A stretch of 64,000 bases of DNA from Galdieria partita (GCA_025991245.1 BQMJ01000013.1:232828-296827), one strand, 5' to 3'. Counted from the stretch's first letter, positions 34,449 through 44,016 are shown. Notes: a model not told the origin generated them from the letters alone. Numbers and translations: made by a program.

Positions 34449-35741
34449 ATGAATCAAGTGGTCATTTGGGTAATCGTAGGCTTGATTTTTCTTTTAGGGG
34501 TTGTTGGTTTTCTCATTTTCGTGTCTTACAAGGATCATTCTTCTTCTTCTTCCTCCGCCTCTTCTTCCTCCGCCTCTTCGAAGAAGAAGGCTTCGCCTCC
34601 GTCTCCTGGTCAAATTACTTATTCAAGTCCGGGCGATCATGTCTGGACGTGTCCCGATGGGTTGACGTCAGTAGATGTGAAGGTAGTAGGAGGAGGTGGT
34701 GGTGGTGGCTCTGGTTGGTCCACTGGTGAATGTGGTGGAGGAGGCAGTGCAGCTACTTATGTTCATCTGAAATCAATGCCTGTCATTCCAGGAACGTCGT
34801 ATGTAGCGTCGGTAGGAAAAGGAGGATCTGCTGGAGAAAATGGGCAATCGAGTGGTTTCTATGTCAAAGATAAGACGACTTTTGTTCCTCCTACTTCGAG
34901 GTCTTATTTGGACAGTGATGGGTTCACTGTATTCAACTTCAACGCCATTACTTTGGACTATGGTTTTTTTAACAGGGGCGTGGACAATCCTACTACATTC
35001 TCAGTATGTGCGTGGTTCAAAAGCACTAGTAGTTCGGGGATACTTGAATTTTCATCTATCATTCCTCCTAGTGGCAGCTATGACCGAATATTGTGTCTTT
35101 CTAAGAATGGAAAAGTGAAAGCGGGAGTCAATGGAGGAACTAGCACTTCGGTGGTCTCTACAGCTGATGCTAACTATTTGGATGGAAAATGGCATTTTGC
35201 TGTTTTCACTGCAAATGGTTCATCCATTTATCTATATGTTGATGGAGCGTTGAAAGATTCTACCTCAGGAGTGGGTGGAAATTACAGCGGACACTGGATC
35301 TTGGGTGTCACAAATCCTTGGAATTTTCTCGACGTTTCCAATGACTATTATACTGGACTCTTAAAGGGAGTGGCTATTTCAAATGACGTCTGCCTAACTG
35401 CTCACCAAGTGAGTGAATTATATGGAGCTTCTGATTTTGTGAAGTTCCAATCTGTCTTGAACGGCATTTCATCCGATTGGTTCCAAATGGACAATCCGAA
35501 AGTTTTGGCTCCCGGTGGATCGGGAGGTGGCAACGCTGGCACAGAATCCCCTGGCTCACGCGCTGTTCCTAGTCTTCCTGGAATACCTAGTGCAGCTTCA
35601 GTTGAGGGAAGTGCTGGAAACGGGAACTCAACGGGAGGTTCGTCTTTGTATGAAAACTACGGAGCTGGTGCTAATGGTTCTTGTAGCTCTAGTCCTCCTT
35701 CGAAGGCTGCCGATGGTGTGGTGATCATTTCTTGGAACTGA
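34449..35741 (+). CDS. stalked surface protein: glycine-rich domain with inserted LamG
   Basis: 430 residues. A span at about 4-26 leads to a Ser-rich stalk, then SSPGDHVWTCPDGLTSVDVKV and a poly-Gly tract, the start of a glycine-rich tail-fibre-like domain also found in the 62383 product (NPGSHSWYCPTGVTKVSVVA). The domain is interrupted by a concanavalin/LamG-like module (about 150-330: GVDNPTTFSVCAWFKSTSS, YLDGKWHFAVFTANGSSIYLYVDG), which closely matches modules in the 1500-residue protein at 38770. The glycine-rich domain then resumes (GGSGGGNAGTE) and closes. A virion spike with glycan binding is likely. Confidence 0.68.
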   Translation: MNQVVIWVIVGLIFLLGVVGFLIFVSYKDHSSSSSSASSSSASSKKKASPPSPGQITYSSPGDHVWTCPDGLTSVDVKVVGGGGGGGSGWSTGECGGGGSAATYVHLKSMPVIPGTSYVASVGKGGSAGENGQSSGFYVKDKTTFVPPTSRSYLDSDGFTVFNFNAITLDYGFFNRGVDNPTTFSVCAWFKSTSSSGILEFSSIIPPSGSYDRILCLSKNGKVKAGVNGGTSTSVVSTADANYLDGKWHFAVFTANGSSIYLYVDGALKDSTSGVGGNYSGHWILGVTNPWNFLDVSNDYYTGLLKGVAISNDVCLTAHQVSELYGASDFVKFQSVLNGISSDWFQMDNPKVLAPGGSGGGNAGTESPGSRAVPSLPGIPSAASVEGSAGNGNSTGGSSLYENYGAGANGSCSSSPPSKAADGVVIISWN

Positions 35742-35849
35742 TTATTCCAAGATGACGGAGGATTTGACTGAATCGCGATTGCGAGGAATCGAATCATCCG
35801 GTGTTTAAAAGAGACGGGGCGGACTTTTTTTTGTTTTTTTTTTTGGAAT

Positions 35850-36173
35850 ATGGGTAAAGTTTCGAATATAGGAATACCACCTGTCTTCAAAGGGCCATGC
35901 ACCAAGACAACTCCATTTACTCGCTATCATGTTGAATCTAGAGACTTCGGACTCATTATTCCACGCAAAACATTCAAAAAAGTAGTAAAAGACGTTTCTG
36001 CTGATAAGCAGTTTTCTGGCAAAGCTTTGGAGGCATTACAGGAAGCATGTGAAGATTATTTAGTGGATTTGTTCAAGGATTGCAATCAACTACAGGCTTG
36101 GGCTGGAAAGACCACGCTTTACCCAGAAGATTTGTTATTGGCTGCTAGAATGGGTTCTCGGAACCGGTCTTAG
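35850..36173 (+). CDS. histone H3-like singlet
   Basis: 107 residues. The histone fold spans about 37-103: IIPRKTFKKVVKDVS (helix 1), GKALEALQEACEDYLVDLF (helix 2), TTLYPEDLLLAARMGSRNR (helix 3 and end), matching H3 in order and length. The N-terminal tail is short (36 residues) and lacks the standard Lys-rich H3 tail. No H4, H2A or H2B partner is in the window. Marseilleviruses encode fused histone doublets, and some other giant viruses encode singlets. It probably packs viral DNA. Its neighbours are the LamG surface protein and R2. Confidence 0.8.
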   Translation: MGKVSNIGIPPVFKGPCTKTTPFTRYHVESRDFGLIIPRKTFKKVVKDVSADKQFSGKALEALQEACEDYLVDLFKDCNQLQAWAGKTTLYPEDLLLAARMGSRNRS

Positions 36174-36240
36174 AAACGACGCAGTGAAATTGTTTTTTTT
36201 TTTCTTGCATAAAGAAAATTTGTTTGTTGAAGAAAAGACC

Positions 36241-37191
36241 ATGTCTTCATCCTTTAAACGATATTCACTTTTTCCTATTTATGACCAAACTAGTTATTTG
36301 TATTACAAGAAACAGGAAGCTAGTATTTGGACTAGTGCCGAAATGGACTTTTCTAGAGATTTGTCCGATTTCAACAAACTCGACGAGGAGATTCGTGGAA
36401 TTTTGATGAATATATTGGCCTTCTTTGCTTCCGGCGACGGAATAGTGAGCAAAAACATAAGTTATAGGTTGATGAAGGATGCAGAAAATTTTGAGCAAGT
36501 AGCCTTTTATGCTGCTCAGCTGTTTATGGAGACAGTTCATGCTGAAACTTATTCTCTTATTATTACTTCATTAGTTCCTGATCCTCAAGAACGTCTCATG
36601 GTATTTTCAGCAGGAGAAAATAACGAGGCAGTGAAGAAGAAGGAAGACTGGATGGAGCGATATATATTTGATGATTCTGTGGAAGATTGGGAAAGAATTC
36701 TGGTGTTTGCTTGCAGTGAAGGTATCTTCTTTACTGGGGCTTTTGCTATTATTTTCTGGATAGGAGAAATGAATTTGATGCAAAATTTAATATTTGCCAA
36801 CATTCAAATCAGCAAAGATGAAGCCTTACATTGTGAATTTGCAGTTTCTCGGCTGTTAGAAATGGAGTTTGACAACGAAAAAGCTTTGTCCATTATTCGG
36901 GAAGCGGCTGAAATGGAAAAAGAATTTATGAGAACCATCATTCCGAAAAAAGAGTTTGAGCATGGGATGTCTCAAGACAGAATGGTGAAGTACATAGAAT
37001 GGATGGCCAATCGTCTATGCAATATGCTGGATCTTGAGGCGGTAGCCTATCCTGAAGTCACTGGGACGCCTTTTAGCTTTGTGGACAAGGCGGTTGCTTT
37101 AGAAAAGATTAATTTTTTCGAAGTTCGTGCTGCAAATTACAAGAGATTTAATGTAGATGAAGCTATTGAGAGAGCTCAATCTTTGGTATGA
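36241..37191 (+). CDS. ribonucleotide reductase small subunit (R2)
   Basis: 316 residues from ATG 36241. The di-iron ligands are all present: D66 (ASGDGI), E97 and H100 (ETVH), E160 (SEGIF), E194 and H197 (DEALH); the radical tyrosine is Y104 in HAETYSL. It makes the radical used to reduce ribonucleotides. No large subunit lies in the window, so R1 must be elsewhere in the genome or of host origin. The C-terminus ends IERAQSLV and is not the Phe-rich tail that usually docks to R1, which may mean a matching viral R1. Confidence 0.93.
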   Translation: MSSSFKRYSLFPIYDQTSYLYYKKQEASIWTSAEMDFSRDLSDFNKLDEEIRGILMNILAFFASGDGIVSKNISYRLMKDAENFEQVAFYAAQLFMETVHAETYSLIITSLVPDPQERLMVFSAGENNEAVKKKEDWMERYIFDDSVEDWERILVFACSEGIFFTGAFAIIFWIGEMNLMQNLIFANIQISKDEALHCEFAVSRLLEMEFDNEKALSIIREAAEMEKEFMRTIIPKKEFEHGMSQDRMVKYIEWMANRLCNMLDLEAVAYPEVTGTPFSFVDKAVALEKINFFEVRAANYKRFNVDEAIERAQSLV

Positions 37192-37225
37192 TGGATAATA
37201 ATAAAAAAAGAGTGTTTTTTTCTTC

Positions 37226-37591
37226 ATGTACGTGACAAATTTATGTACTGGCCGCAAAATAAAAATTCATGGGCCTACTTATACTCGTCTCATAAGAGAA
37301 GGGAGACAAGATTGCATTGGTGAAAAAGTTTATGAATCGGCTATGAGTCCGCAAAAGGGAGGAGGAAATCGAGGGAAATACCCATCGTCGATATTATGCT
37401 GTGGACATTGTTCGGGAGTTCCTGGATCCTATCCTGTGAACACAGTAGGTAGAGCTGCAGCTGCAATGGGATATGCCCGGTTTGCCGAGAATCCGGATGC
37501 TATTCGGAAATGTGTACTTTCCAGCGGCATGTTGAAATCCAGTAAGTATTCCTACCTAGGCAAAGGAACTTGTCGTCCTCAGCCTTGTTAG
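37226..37591 (+). CDS. 2-cysteine-adaptor-like protein
   Basis: 121 residues. The start, NLCTGRKIKIHGPTYTRLIREG, has the C.TGR.I...G.TY..L pattern of the viral 2-cysteine adaptor domain. The rest is Gly/Cys-rich (SSILCCGHCSGVPGSYPVNT, then a Ala-rich helix and RKCVLSSGML), ending CRPQPC, with nine cysteines overall. Two more adaptor copies are in the 49045 product. Probably a virion assembly or structural protein. The stop overlaps the convergent gene by four bases. Confidence 0.6.
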   Translation: MYVTNLCTGRKIKIHGPTYTRLIREGRQDCIGEKVYESAMSPQKGGGNRGKYPSSILCCGHCSGVPGSYPVNTVGRAAAAMGYARFAENPDAIRKCVLSSGMLKSSKYSYLGKGTCRPQPC

Positions 37592-37848
37592 AAATGGAAG
37601 TTGGCTAGTTCTTCTGTTAATATTTCTCGACCTAGATAGCTCTTGGCAATTCTCACTGTGTTGGCATGAAATGTAGGAGAATAGTAGTTATACTCTACGA
37701 AGCTTTCGATTACTTGACTTTCATCTCCGCTGTCGACATCATCGAGTAGTTCTTCTTCCCATTTTGTAGGGACATCGACTATCAAAACTTCTCCTTGAAG
37801 AATTCTTTTGCTCATCACTTCGCAACTAGCTTGAATGAAATCGGACAT
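37588..37848 (-). CDS. hypothetical acidic protein
   Basis: 86 residues, acidic (LLDDVDSGDESQ), no membrane span and no family recognised. It lies five bases downstream of the recombinase gene on the same strand, so the two may be co-transcribed. Confidence 0.45.
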   Translation of the reverse strand: MSDFIQASCEVMSKRILQGEVLIVDVPTKWEEELLDDVDSGDESQVIESFVEYNYYSPTFHANTVRIAKSYLGREILTEELANFHF

Positions 37849-37853
37849 GATTC

Positions 37854-38630
37854 TCAGCTGATGCTCAAAGTTTTGGGAGTTTTTTGTTTTTTTGCTTTTT
37901 TAGGAAGATGGCTAAGGTCTTCTTTTTTGTGTCTTCTAGTTGGCTGCTTCATGCCTGCAGCTGAAGTTTCTCTCTTAAAGTTCGGATATTCTTCTCTTAC
38001 TACGTCGAAACCTTTTTCAGTGAGAGTGCCATCATTGTGGACATACCTGTATATAGTTCCAGCTGATACTCCATGAACCCTTGCCAATTCAGCCACTACC
38101 GTGGAAGGATTTTTCATTTCTTCGGCGATTTTTAGGATAGCTCGTGGTTTTAGTCTTCTACTAGGTCCTGCCTTAACTCCACGCAGTCTCGCTGCTCGAA
38201 GTCCTTCCTGTGCTCTTTGTAAGATGATAGAATGTTCAAATTCAGCTACAGCTGAAAGAAGAGTAAACATGAATTTTCCGGATGGAGTGGCCGTATTAAG
38301 TTCTGGTCTATTGACGACGAGGAGGAAAGCTCCATTTTCTTCTATTTTCTTTGAAATGGTCAACAAATGAAAAACACTTCTGGCTATTCTGTCTAAATCA
38401 CTCACCACGAACAAATCTCCTGGTTTGAGGTCATTGACTATTTTCTCCAGGAAAGGTCTTTTTTCTTTTACTCCTGAGATGCATTCTTTATGAGTCTCTC
38501 TAGGGATGTCTTTATAATGTTCTTCGAGATATCTGGAGATCACTTCTTCCTGTCTTTCAAAGGACTGCTTGTATTCATTCGTAGAAATTCGACAATAAGC
38601 GTGTATTTTTTGTATTTCAGTTGAGTTCAT
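37854..38630 (-). CDS. serine recombinase/resolvase
   Basis: 258 residues. The catalytic serine is S16 in AYCRISTNEY, followed by a DRIARS region with the conserved arginines and an E-helix after SGKFMFTLLSAVAEFE. A resolvase-type helix-turn-helix follows (about 175-205, ENPSTVVAELARVHG with VSAGTIYRYV), then a basic tail rich in K, R and H that may carry a nuclear or DNA-binding signal. The domain order (catalytic first, HTH last) is that of resolvase/invertase enzymes rather than IS607. The only neighbour is a small acidic gene; no inverted repeats were seen. It may be a mobile-element remnant or used in genome resolution. Confidence 0.82.
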   Translation of the reverse strand: MNSTEIQKIHAYCRISTNEYKQSFERQEEVISRYLEEHYKDIPRETHKECISGVKEKRPFLEKIVNDLKPGDLFVVSDLDRIARSVFHLLTISKKIEENGAFLLVVNRPELNTATPSGKFMFTLLSAVAEFEHSIILQRAQEGLRAARLRGVKAGPSRRLKPRAILKIAEEMKNPSTVVAELARVHGVSAGTIYRYVHNDGTLTEKGFDVVREEYPNFKRETSAAGMKQPTRRHKKEDLSHLPKKAKKQKTPKTLSIS

Positions 38631-38769
38631 TTTAGTGAGTGCACGATATTCCCTACTTCCTAAGGAGTCTGAATTTCGCTCACTCTGTGGTGTTCAGAAC
38701 AGAATGTCACATTCATCCTAAAGAGTTTCGAAATAGCAGCGAACTCCTGGTTGTGAAACATCCATTCAT
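38631..38769. other. 139-bp spacer without a gene
   Basis: Short intergenic stretch between the recombinase start and the end of the LamG giant gene. I see no gene, RNA or repeat in it apart from a CACTAAA element next to the recombinase ATG. Confidence 0.5.
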
Positions 38770-41700
38770 TCAATGATTGAGAACCTGTCTATAAGTAAAG
38801 GGCATGAGCGTAATGCCTTTCCTGATTCGGAACCAATAGAAAAACTCAAAGGAAACGTACCATCCGCAAGCGGCCGCGAAATAAAAGTTGTTGTTAGTGG
38901 TCTCCACGGTTCCACTGTAAGTTGCTATGGGGTCGCCGCCTGACGGAGAGGAATAGCCACTCCAGTTGTAGCTGCTGTCGGTTCCGGTGTACTTGCTAGG
39001 TTCTAAATAATGAGTGTACAAACCTTGGCTGGGAAAGTTGTATGTCGTTCCTGAGTCTTCTATGCGAGCTCCTCCACTGTAGTACATGGAGATTTGAGAG
39101 GAAGACACCTCTACTTTGCTGTACGCGACGTAGAACACAGTATGACTGCTGCTGAAATTATTCAACATCCCGTATCCTGAATCGGTCAGCGAAGTGCCAT
39201 TTGAGTAAACTCCGGGGTGGAAGTTTTCGTAGAATTCGTAGGTGGCGTAGTATCCGTTGGAAGCTTCTGGTTCGTAGCCTCCATTTCCTGAAGGAAGACC
39301 TTCCATCAAGAACCCGACTCCTGTGTTATCGGCCGGAGGGGGGGATCCTAAATAGCTCCAAGAAAACTCAATGGTGAATGGAAGTTCGCTGAGCGTTTCT
39401 GTGGGACGGAAGAATGACATAGCGTCCTGGGAGTCGTTAAGAGTCTGAAGACAATATTGAGAGTTGACAGCATAGGTCCCGTATAAATTGTAAGAGCCGG
39501 GGGTATCAGAGTTGTAAGTTGTTGAAGGCGACACTATCGCAGGAGTGAAGGAAACTCCAGCTGAAGGGATGATCACGTTGCTCGGGATTTCTCCTGTGGT
39601 GAAATTTCCGTAAGAGAAGAAAACGTATCTTCCGTTATCTGGGTAAGCTGCACTGCTATTGTTTTTTTCTCCGAAGACTGAGTAGTTCGCGCCGTAAAAG
39701 ACTCCATCCATTAAATAGGGTTCAAAAGGAAACACTTTAAGTTCTTCAGTGATAGCTGCTCCAACTGGAACGCTACGATGAATGTTTATCCAAAAATGGC
39801 CTATACCATCGCTGTCAATCCAATCTAAATACAAAGGAGAAGAACATGTGATGTTTGTGTAAGTGGAAAGCACCGAAGAAGTTTCAGAGTAGTTCAAGGT
39901 GAAATATTGAGTAGTTCCTGCAGGAAGTTCATCGGACGAATTATTGAAGAAGGTAAGTTCGATGGTGATGGTGCTGCGCGGGATAAGTCTATTCACGGTA
40001 TTGGCGTACTTTGTGAGAAAAGCAGATGCGTACTTGGCGTAGGATGGACCGAATGGTGAGAAAGCTCCGACATAGAGTTGTTCGTTGGATGATGAAGGAC
40101 TGTAAGTTATTGTCTTTATAGTCCAATTGGAGGATGGAGCTAAAGGAGACAATTCAAAATCGCTAGAAGTTTTTCCGGTGTTTTCGCTGAGATCTGAGGA
40201 ATATTCTCCGAATGCGGTGATGGTAAGGAAATTGAATGCTCCAGTAATTTGGTCGCTAGACGGATCGTACACACCTACTTCTCCTGAAAAAGTCAATGAA
40301 TTGAATTCAAACGTTGATCCTATCAAATATTCATAGTTGCTGGTGACTGAATAAGATATGGATGACTGCCATCCATCGTCAAATACTTCCCAATAAGTAA
40401 AGTCAGATAGATCTCGGAAGTAATTGCTTTCACTTCCCGTCGTCACGATGGCTGAACCAAAAGGCTGAATGGACGAGTCGCTGTCGATATAAAAGTCGAA
40501 TATGGAAGATCCGTTATCTGTACTGTTCATGCAAGAAGGACCACCTCCTCCACTTCCTGAAGTGATGAGGTAATGTTTGGGCGCCTTAGAATGAATGGTA
40601 GGCTTGTAGAAAGTCTTGATTTTTGAGGATCCATTCCATTGATCCAAAGCGCTCCAAGTGGACACGGTTGAAGGATTGAAGTAGAAACAGATGGATGCGT
40701 CTGCTGATGTGAGGAAGTTGCAGTAGTCGGCGTATGAAGTGCATCGATAAAGAGCATAAACTTGAGAAGGCGAAAGCACGGAACAAACAGCGAATCCAGA
40801 GATAGTGCCTAAGAAAAACCGATTTGACGGACTGTAGTCCCAACTCCCCCCGTTGTTGTATCCTCCGAAATACCAGTTGCCCGAAAAATCGTACGCTGAA
40901 GTGACCGATGAATTGGAGTCGACTAGTTTGCCGTCCAAATACAGCTGGTATCCGTAGTCGGAAGAAATGCTCATGCAGGCGAAATGCCATTGTCCATCGT
41001 CAACCGAGCTTGAGGTGCTCAGAAGATATTTTTCGTCATTTCCTCCCAGAGGGTCAACTCCTGCATAAAGAATTCCTGAATTAATCCATAGCATTCTATC
41101 GTGGTTCGCGGTGGCGGTCCCGAAATCACCAAGAGTGTTGAAGGCGCAAATTCCTCCATCCGTAGAAGTGATGAACCAACAGCATATGGTGAAATTTTGG
41201 GGATTGTCGAATGTAGGAGATGTGCGAACATACTGACTTTTGCTTTGGTCGAAGGCAAATCCAGGCCATCCTTTGAATGGTCCTGCATCATTCAATAGGG
41301 AGCTTCCATTCACTAAAGTGTATGAACCGGCTGAAAGAGAGCTGTCTAAAGCCAACGAATCAGGGTCCTGTATTTCCGAAAAAGAACTTACTTGAGGTAG
41401 AGATGGATAGACGAACAAAGGAGAATGTTGGTAGCAGAACCTACAGTAATCGTCATAGTCCGTGAGAGAATAAAGAAAACTTATTTCTTCAGCAGACAGA
41501 ACTGAAACTACAGAAATCCCACTTAGGTTCCCTGTGAAATAGTAGGTGTAGTTTTCTAGACTCGATGCGAATCCCGAAGCTATGAACGAGCCGAAAACAA
41601 AACGGCCAACATAGTCTTGGTATCCGATCTCTTCAGGATGGGAACCCACGAGGACGCCATCTACATAGAGCTCGCTTCCGCTGGTGATTGACGCGCAAAC

Positions 41701-43272
41701 GAAATGCCAGGATCCGTCGTGATAGGCGGAAGAAGAAGAGGAAACCGTGTAAGTGCCGTAGTAGTTGACTCCCCATTTCAAAGTGCCAGATTCTAGCCAA
41801 ATCTGATAGTCGTAGTTCCCGGATACAGGATAATTTTCAGGTTCGGTGAATGTGCATATCCCTCCCGTCTCCTGCGTCGTTCGGAACCAGAAACATATCG
41901 TGAAATTTTGAGGGTCGTCGAAAGTGTCGACAGTGGTCAGATATTGATTGTTTGTAGAAACAAACTCGAAGCTGTAGCCATTCTGAGCAAAGGGAGAAGA
42001 TGAGGATATCTTAGCGCCATTTTCCAAGAGATAGAGATTGTTCGTCAGAGTGGTGCCCGTCGTTGCCATTTGAAGCCAATCGGACGAAATGCTGTTAAGA
42101 ATGGTCCGGTATTGCTGATAATTGGGCGCGTTGGTCAATTGAGTGACTTGGTCAGCCGTGATACAAACACTGCTGGAAATGGCAACTCCTTTGAAAAGAC
42201 CGGTGTAGTAGTTGTGAGGGCTGTCTAGCGACGACCAGGAGGCTGCCAACGTGGCTCCAATGTTCCAGTATCCATTGTAGTCTTGAGGAACTCCCGATGC
42301 AGTCTCCTTCAAACTACCATCAAGATACAAATAAATGTTTGCGTCGTCCGATGTGAACACAACGAAATGCCAGTTTCCGTCCAAGTAATTGATGTCTCCC
42401 GCTGTCGTGACGACGTCTTCCGAGCCAGTCCAAATTCCTGCTTTCACTTCGCCATTTTTGGAAAGAGCAATCACTCGGTCGTAGTCGGTGTTCGGAGGTG
42501 TATCGAGCGAAAACTCAATGATCCCCGAAGGGACTGTCGATTTGAACCAAGCGCAAATCGAGAATGTCGTCGGATTATCTACAACAGTAGTGAAATAGCC
42601 GTAATTCTTATTGGAGCCTTGGAAACTGAAAACTGGGAATCCATTCTCTACTTGCCAACCAGTCGAACTCATCATCCTGAAATTGTCACTAAGAACCACT
42701 TTCGAACTGTTTGGAAAAGCTGCGTCAGGGTCTATTTCTATCATCACAGTTTCGCCAGAGATCGACATAAAGCTAGTATTGAGGACTATCAGGTCTCTTT
42801 CGCTCAGGGACGGATCCACTTTCAAAGGGTAGTACATAAGTCCGACATCATCAGCTGCTTCATCTAAAGACACCAGCACAGTCGTTCCGTTGAGAATAAC
42901 GGAGTTGATGAGAGCTGTCGAAGTAGACGGAATGGACTTCAGCTGCAGCTCTTTCATGTCAGTCAAAAAGGGTCCATAAATGAAAGAAGAATCGGTCTGA
43001 TTGCCGACCGCTACGATCCACTGTTCGTCCGATTGCAGTGCAGCTTCATAGGAATTGTTGGTCCACCCAGAGACAGCTGCGAAAGTAGCGAAAGATGAAT
43101 ATGGAATTTGGAGATAGGGGGTATGCCAAGTGGTAGCTGCATAAGTGATATAAGTAGGACCTTCTATGAAGTTAGTCATTTCCACATAGTCCGAAGCCAT
43201 GTAAGAAGCAGAAAGGGAACTACCAACGGATACGGCGTCAATCTCTGCGGATTCTAAATAGAAATCTGTCAT
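38770..43272 (-). CDS. giant multi-LamG surface/adhesin protein
   Basis: 1500 residues with no clear N-terminal anchor. Three concanavalin/LamG-like modules follow one another, each with a (D)NPTTFSICAWFKS or NPQNFTIC(F/C)WF signature and a DG.WHF...SSD..IYLYLDG closing strand. The C-terminal third matches the 57830 and 59584 ectodomains: a TFFNNSS...LPAGTTQYF strand, GHFWI.I......G block, VFFSYGNF, a PFTIEFSW.Y block, and WFRIRKG near the end. LamG modules bind sugars or extracellular matrix, and the tail module also has a DUF2341-like look. No membrane span, so it may be secreted or assembled on the virion. Confidence 0.66.
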   Translation of the reverse strand: MTDFYLESAEIDAVSVGSSLSASYMASDYVEMTNFIEGPTYITYAATTWHTPYLQIPYSSFATFAAVSGWTNNSYEAALQSDEQWIVAVGNQTDSSFIYGPFLTDMKELQLKSIPSTSTALINSVILNGTTVLVSLDEAADDVGLMYYPLKVDPSLSERDLIVLNTSFMSISGETVMIEIDPDAAFPNSSKVVLSDNFRMMSSTGWQVENGFPVFSFQGSNKNYGYFTTVVDNPTTFSICAWFKSTVPSGIIEFSLDTPPNTDYDRVIALSKNGEVKAGIWTGSEDVVTTAGDINYLDGNWHFVVFTSDDANIYLYLDGSLKETASGVPQDYNGYWNIGATLAASWSSLDSPHNYYTGLFKGVAISSSVCITADQVTQLTNAPNYQQYRTILNSISSDWLQMATTGTTLTNNLYLLENGAKISSSSPFAQNGYSFEFVSTNNQYLTTVDTFDDPQNFTICFWFRTTQETGGICTFTEPENYPVSGNYDYQIWLESGTLKWGVNYYGTYTVSSSSSAYHDGSWHFVCASITSGSELYVDGVLVGSHPEEIGYQDYVGRFVFGSFIASGFASSLENYTYYFTGNLSGISVVSVLSAEEISFLYSLTDYDDYCRFCYQHSPLFVYPSLPQVSSFSEIQDPDSLALDSSLSAGSYTLVNGSSLLNDAGPFKGWPGFAFDQSKSQYVRTSPTFDNPQNFTICCWFITSTDGGICAFNTLGDFGTATANHDRMLWINSGILYAGVDPLGGNDEKYLLSTSSSVDDGQWHFACMSISSDYGYQLYLDGKLVDSNSSVTSAYDFSGNWYFGGYNNGGSWDYSPSNRFFLGTISGFAVCSVLSPSQVYALYRCTSYADYCNFLTSADASICFYFNPSTVSTWSALDQWNGSSKIKTFYKPTIHSKAPKHYLITSGSGGGGPSCMNSTDNGSSIFDFYIDSDSSIQPFGSAIVTTGSESNYFRDLSDFTYWEVFDDGWQSSISYSVTSNYEYLIGSTFEFNSLTFSGEVGVYDPSSDQITGAFNFLTITAFGEYSSDLSENTGKTSSDFELSPLAPSSNWTIKTITYSPSSSNEQLYVGAFSPFGPSYAKYASAFLTKYANTVNRLIPRSTITIELTFFNNSSDELPAGTTQYFTLNYSETSSVLSTYTNITCSSPLYLDWIDSDGIGHFWINIHRSVPVGAAITEELKVFPFEPYLMDGVFYGANYSVFGEKNNSSAAYPDNGRYVFFSYGNFTTGEIPSNVIIPSAGVSFTPAIVSPSTTYNSDTPGSYNLYGTYAVNSQYCLQTLNDSQDAMSFFRPTETLSELPFTIEFSWSYLGSPPPADNTGVGFLMEGLPSGNGGYEPEASNGYYATYEFYENFHPGVYSNGTSLTDSGYGMLNNFSSSHTVFYVAYSKVEVSSSQISMYYSGGARIEDSGTTYNFPSQGLYTHYLEPSKYTGTDSSYNWSGYSSPSGGDPIATYSGTVETTNNNFYFAAACGWYVSFEFFYWFRIRKGITLMPFTYRQVLNH

Positions 43273-43278
43273 TTTTTT

Positions 43279-43497
43279 TTACTTGATTGCTCCTACATGT
43301 AGTCCGCCCTTTACAGTTATAGTGCCTTCTTTATCTATTTTGACTCCATTGATAACTACTGATCCGTCGGGATTGCAAGTAATTTGAGAGCCGCTATTGG
43401 TGGATATAGTTCCAGTGAAAGTTGCATTGGCAAGTTGCAATGTTGTAGAAGAAAGATTCTGAATAGAAACAGTTCCGTTAAGAATATAAGAAGCCAT
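43279..43497 (-). CDS. small beta-rich protein
   Basis: 72 residues of alternating Ser/Thr/Val/Ile (SIQNLSSTTLQLANATFTG), with a DGSVVINGVKID turn and ending VKGGLHVGAIK. It looks like one or two fibre-type beta repeats, similar in style to the 25696 fibre. It starts after GTATTTTTAAAAAAATAAAATTGT and ends seven bases before the LamG giant gene, so the two may be expressed together. Confidence 0.5.
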   Translation of the reverse strand: MASYILNGTVSIQNLSSTTLQLANATFTGTISTNSGSQITCNPDGSVVINGVKIDKEGTITVKGGLHVGAIK

Positions 43498-43557
43498 ACA
43501 ATTTTATTTTTTTAAAAATACCCTGCCCATCATCGTTATCTAAGATAGGAACATATT

Positions 43558-44016
43558 TCAGAAAAAAAGAATCAACAAAAAAAAAGAATCCTTCAAACCT
43601 ATTTCCATTGTCACTGGTCGACGTTTGCTGCCGCTGCTGCCGACGCCGCTTGAAGAAGCCGCCGCCGCTTCTTCTTCTTCTATCCGAGGGACTGGTTTCC
43701 AACTCTTAAGTATTTCTATCCTCTGCTTTCGAGTTAGACAGAAAAATTGCCATCCATTGTAGCTTTTGGTATGGCACCCACAAGCTAACAATATCTTTCT
43801 TGGAGCAGTTGAAGGGTAAAAGTCCTTGCGAGTGAAGTCTGTATCGAGACAGTGCGTAATAAACCAAATTCTACCAGTCGAATCTGCTTCGATTCGAAGT
43901 TGGTACATACAGACAAGGTCCTTTCTGTTGGGGTGGTAAAACTCGCGTCTCACTACCCTTCCTACAAAGTAGCGATGAGGGTCTCCTTCATTTAAAACCT
44001 TTCTGTAAAACTTCAT
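43558..44016 (-). CDS. hypothetical protein, paralogue of 33346-33735
   Basis: 152 residues from ATG 44016. The first 110 share blocks with the 33346 product (KVLNEGD, GRVVRREFYHP, MYQLRIEAD). A Cys/His segment, LLACGCHTKSYNGWQFF, is unique to this copy. The C-terminal about 40 residues are Glu/Ala/Ser-rich then hydrophobic. The start codon shares bases with the divergent start at 44015 (CATG 44014-44017), so the two genes have no intergenic space. Function unknown. Confidence 0.55.
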   Translation of the reverse strand: MKFYRKVLNEGDPHRYFVGRVVRREFYHPNRKDLVCMYQLRIEADSTGRIWFITHCLDTDFTRKDFYPSTAPRKILLACGCHTKSYNGWQFFCLTRKQRIEILKSWKPVPRIEEEEAAAASSSGVGSSGSKRRPVTMEIGLKDSFFLLILFF

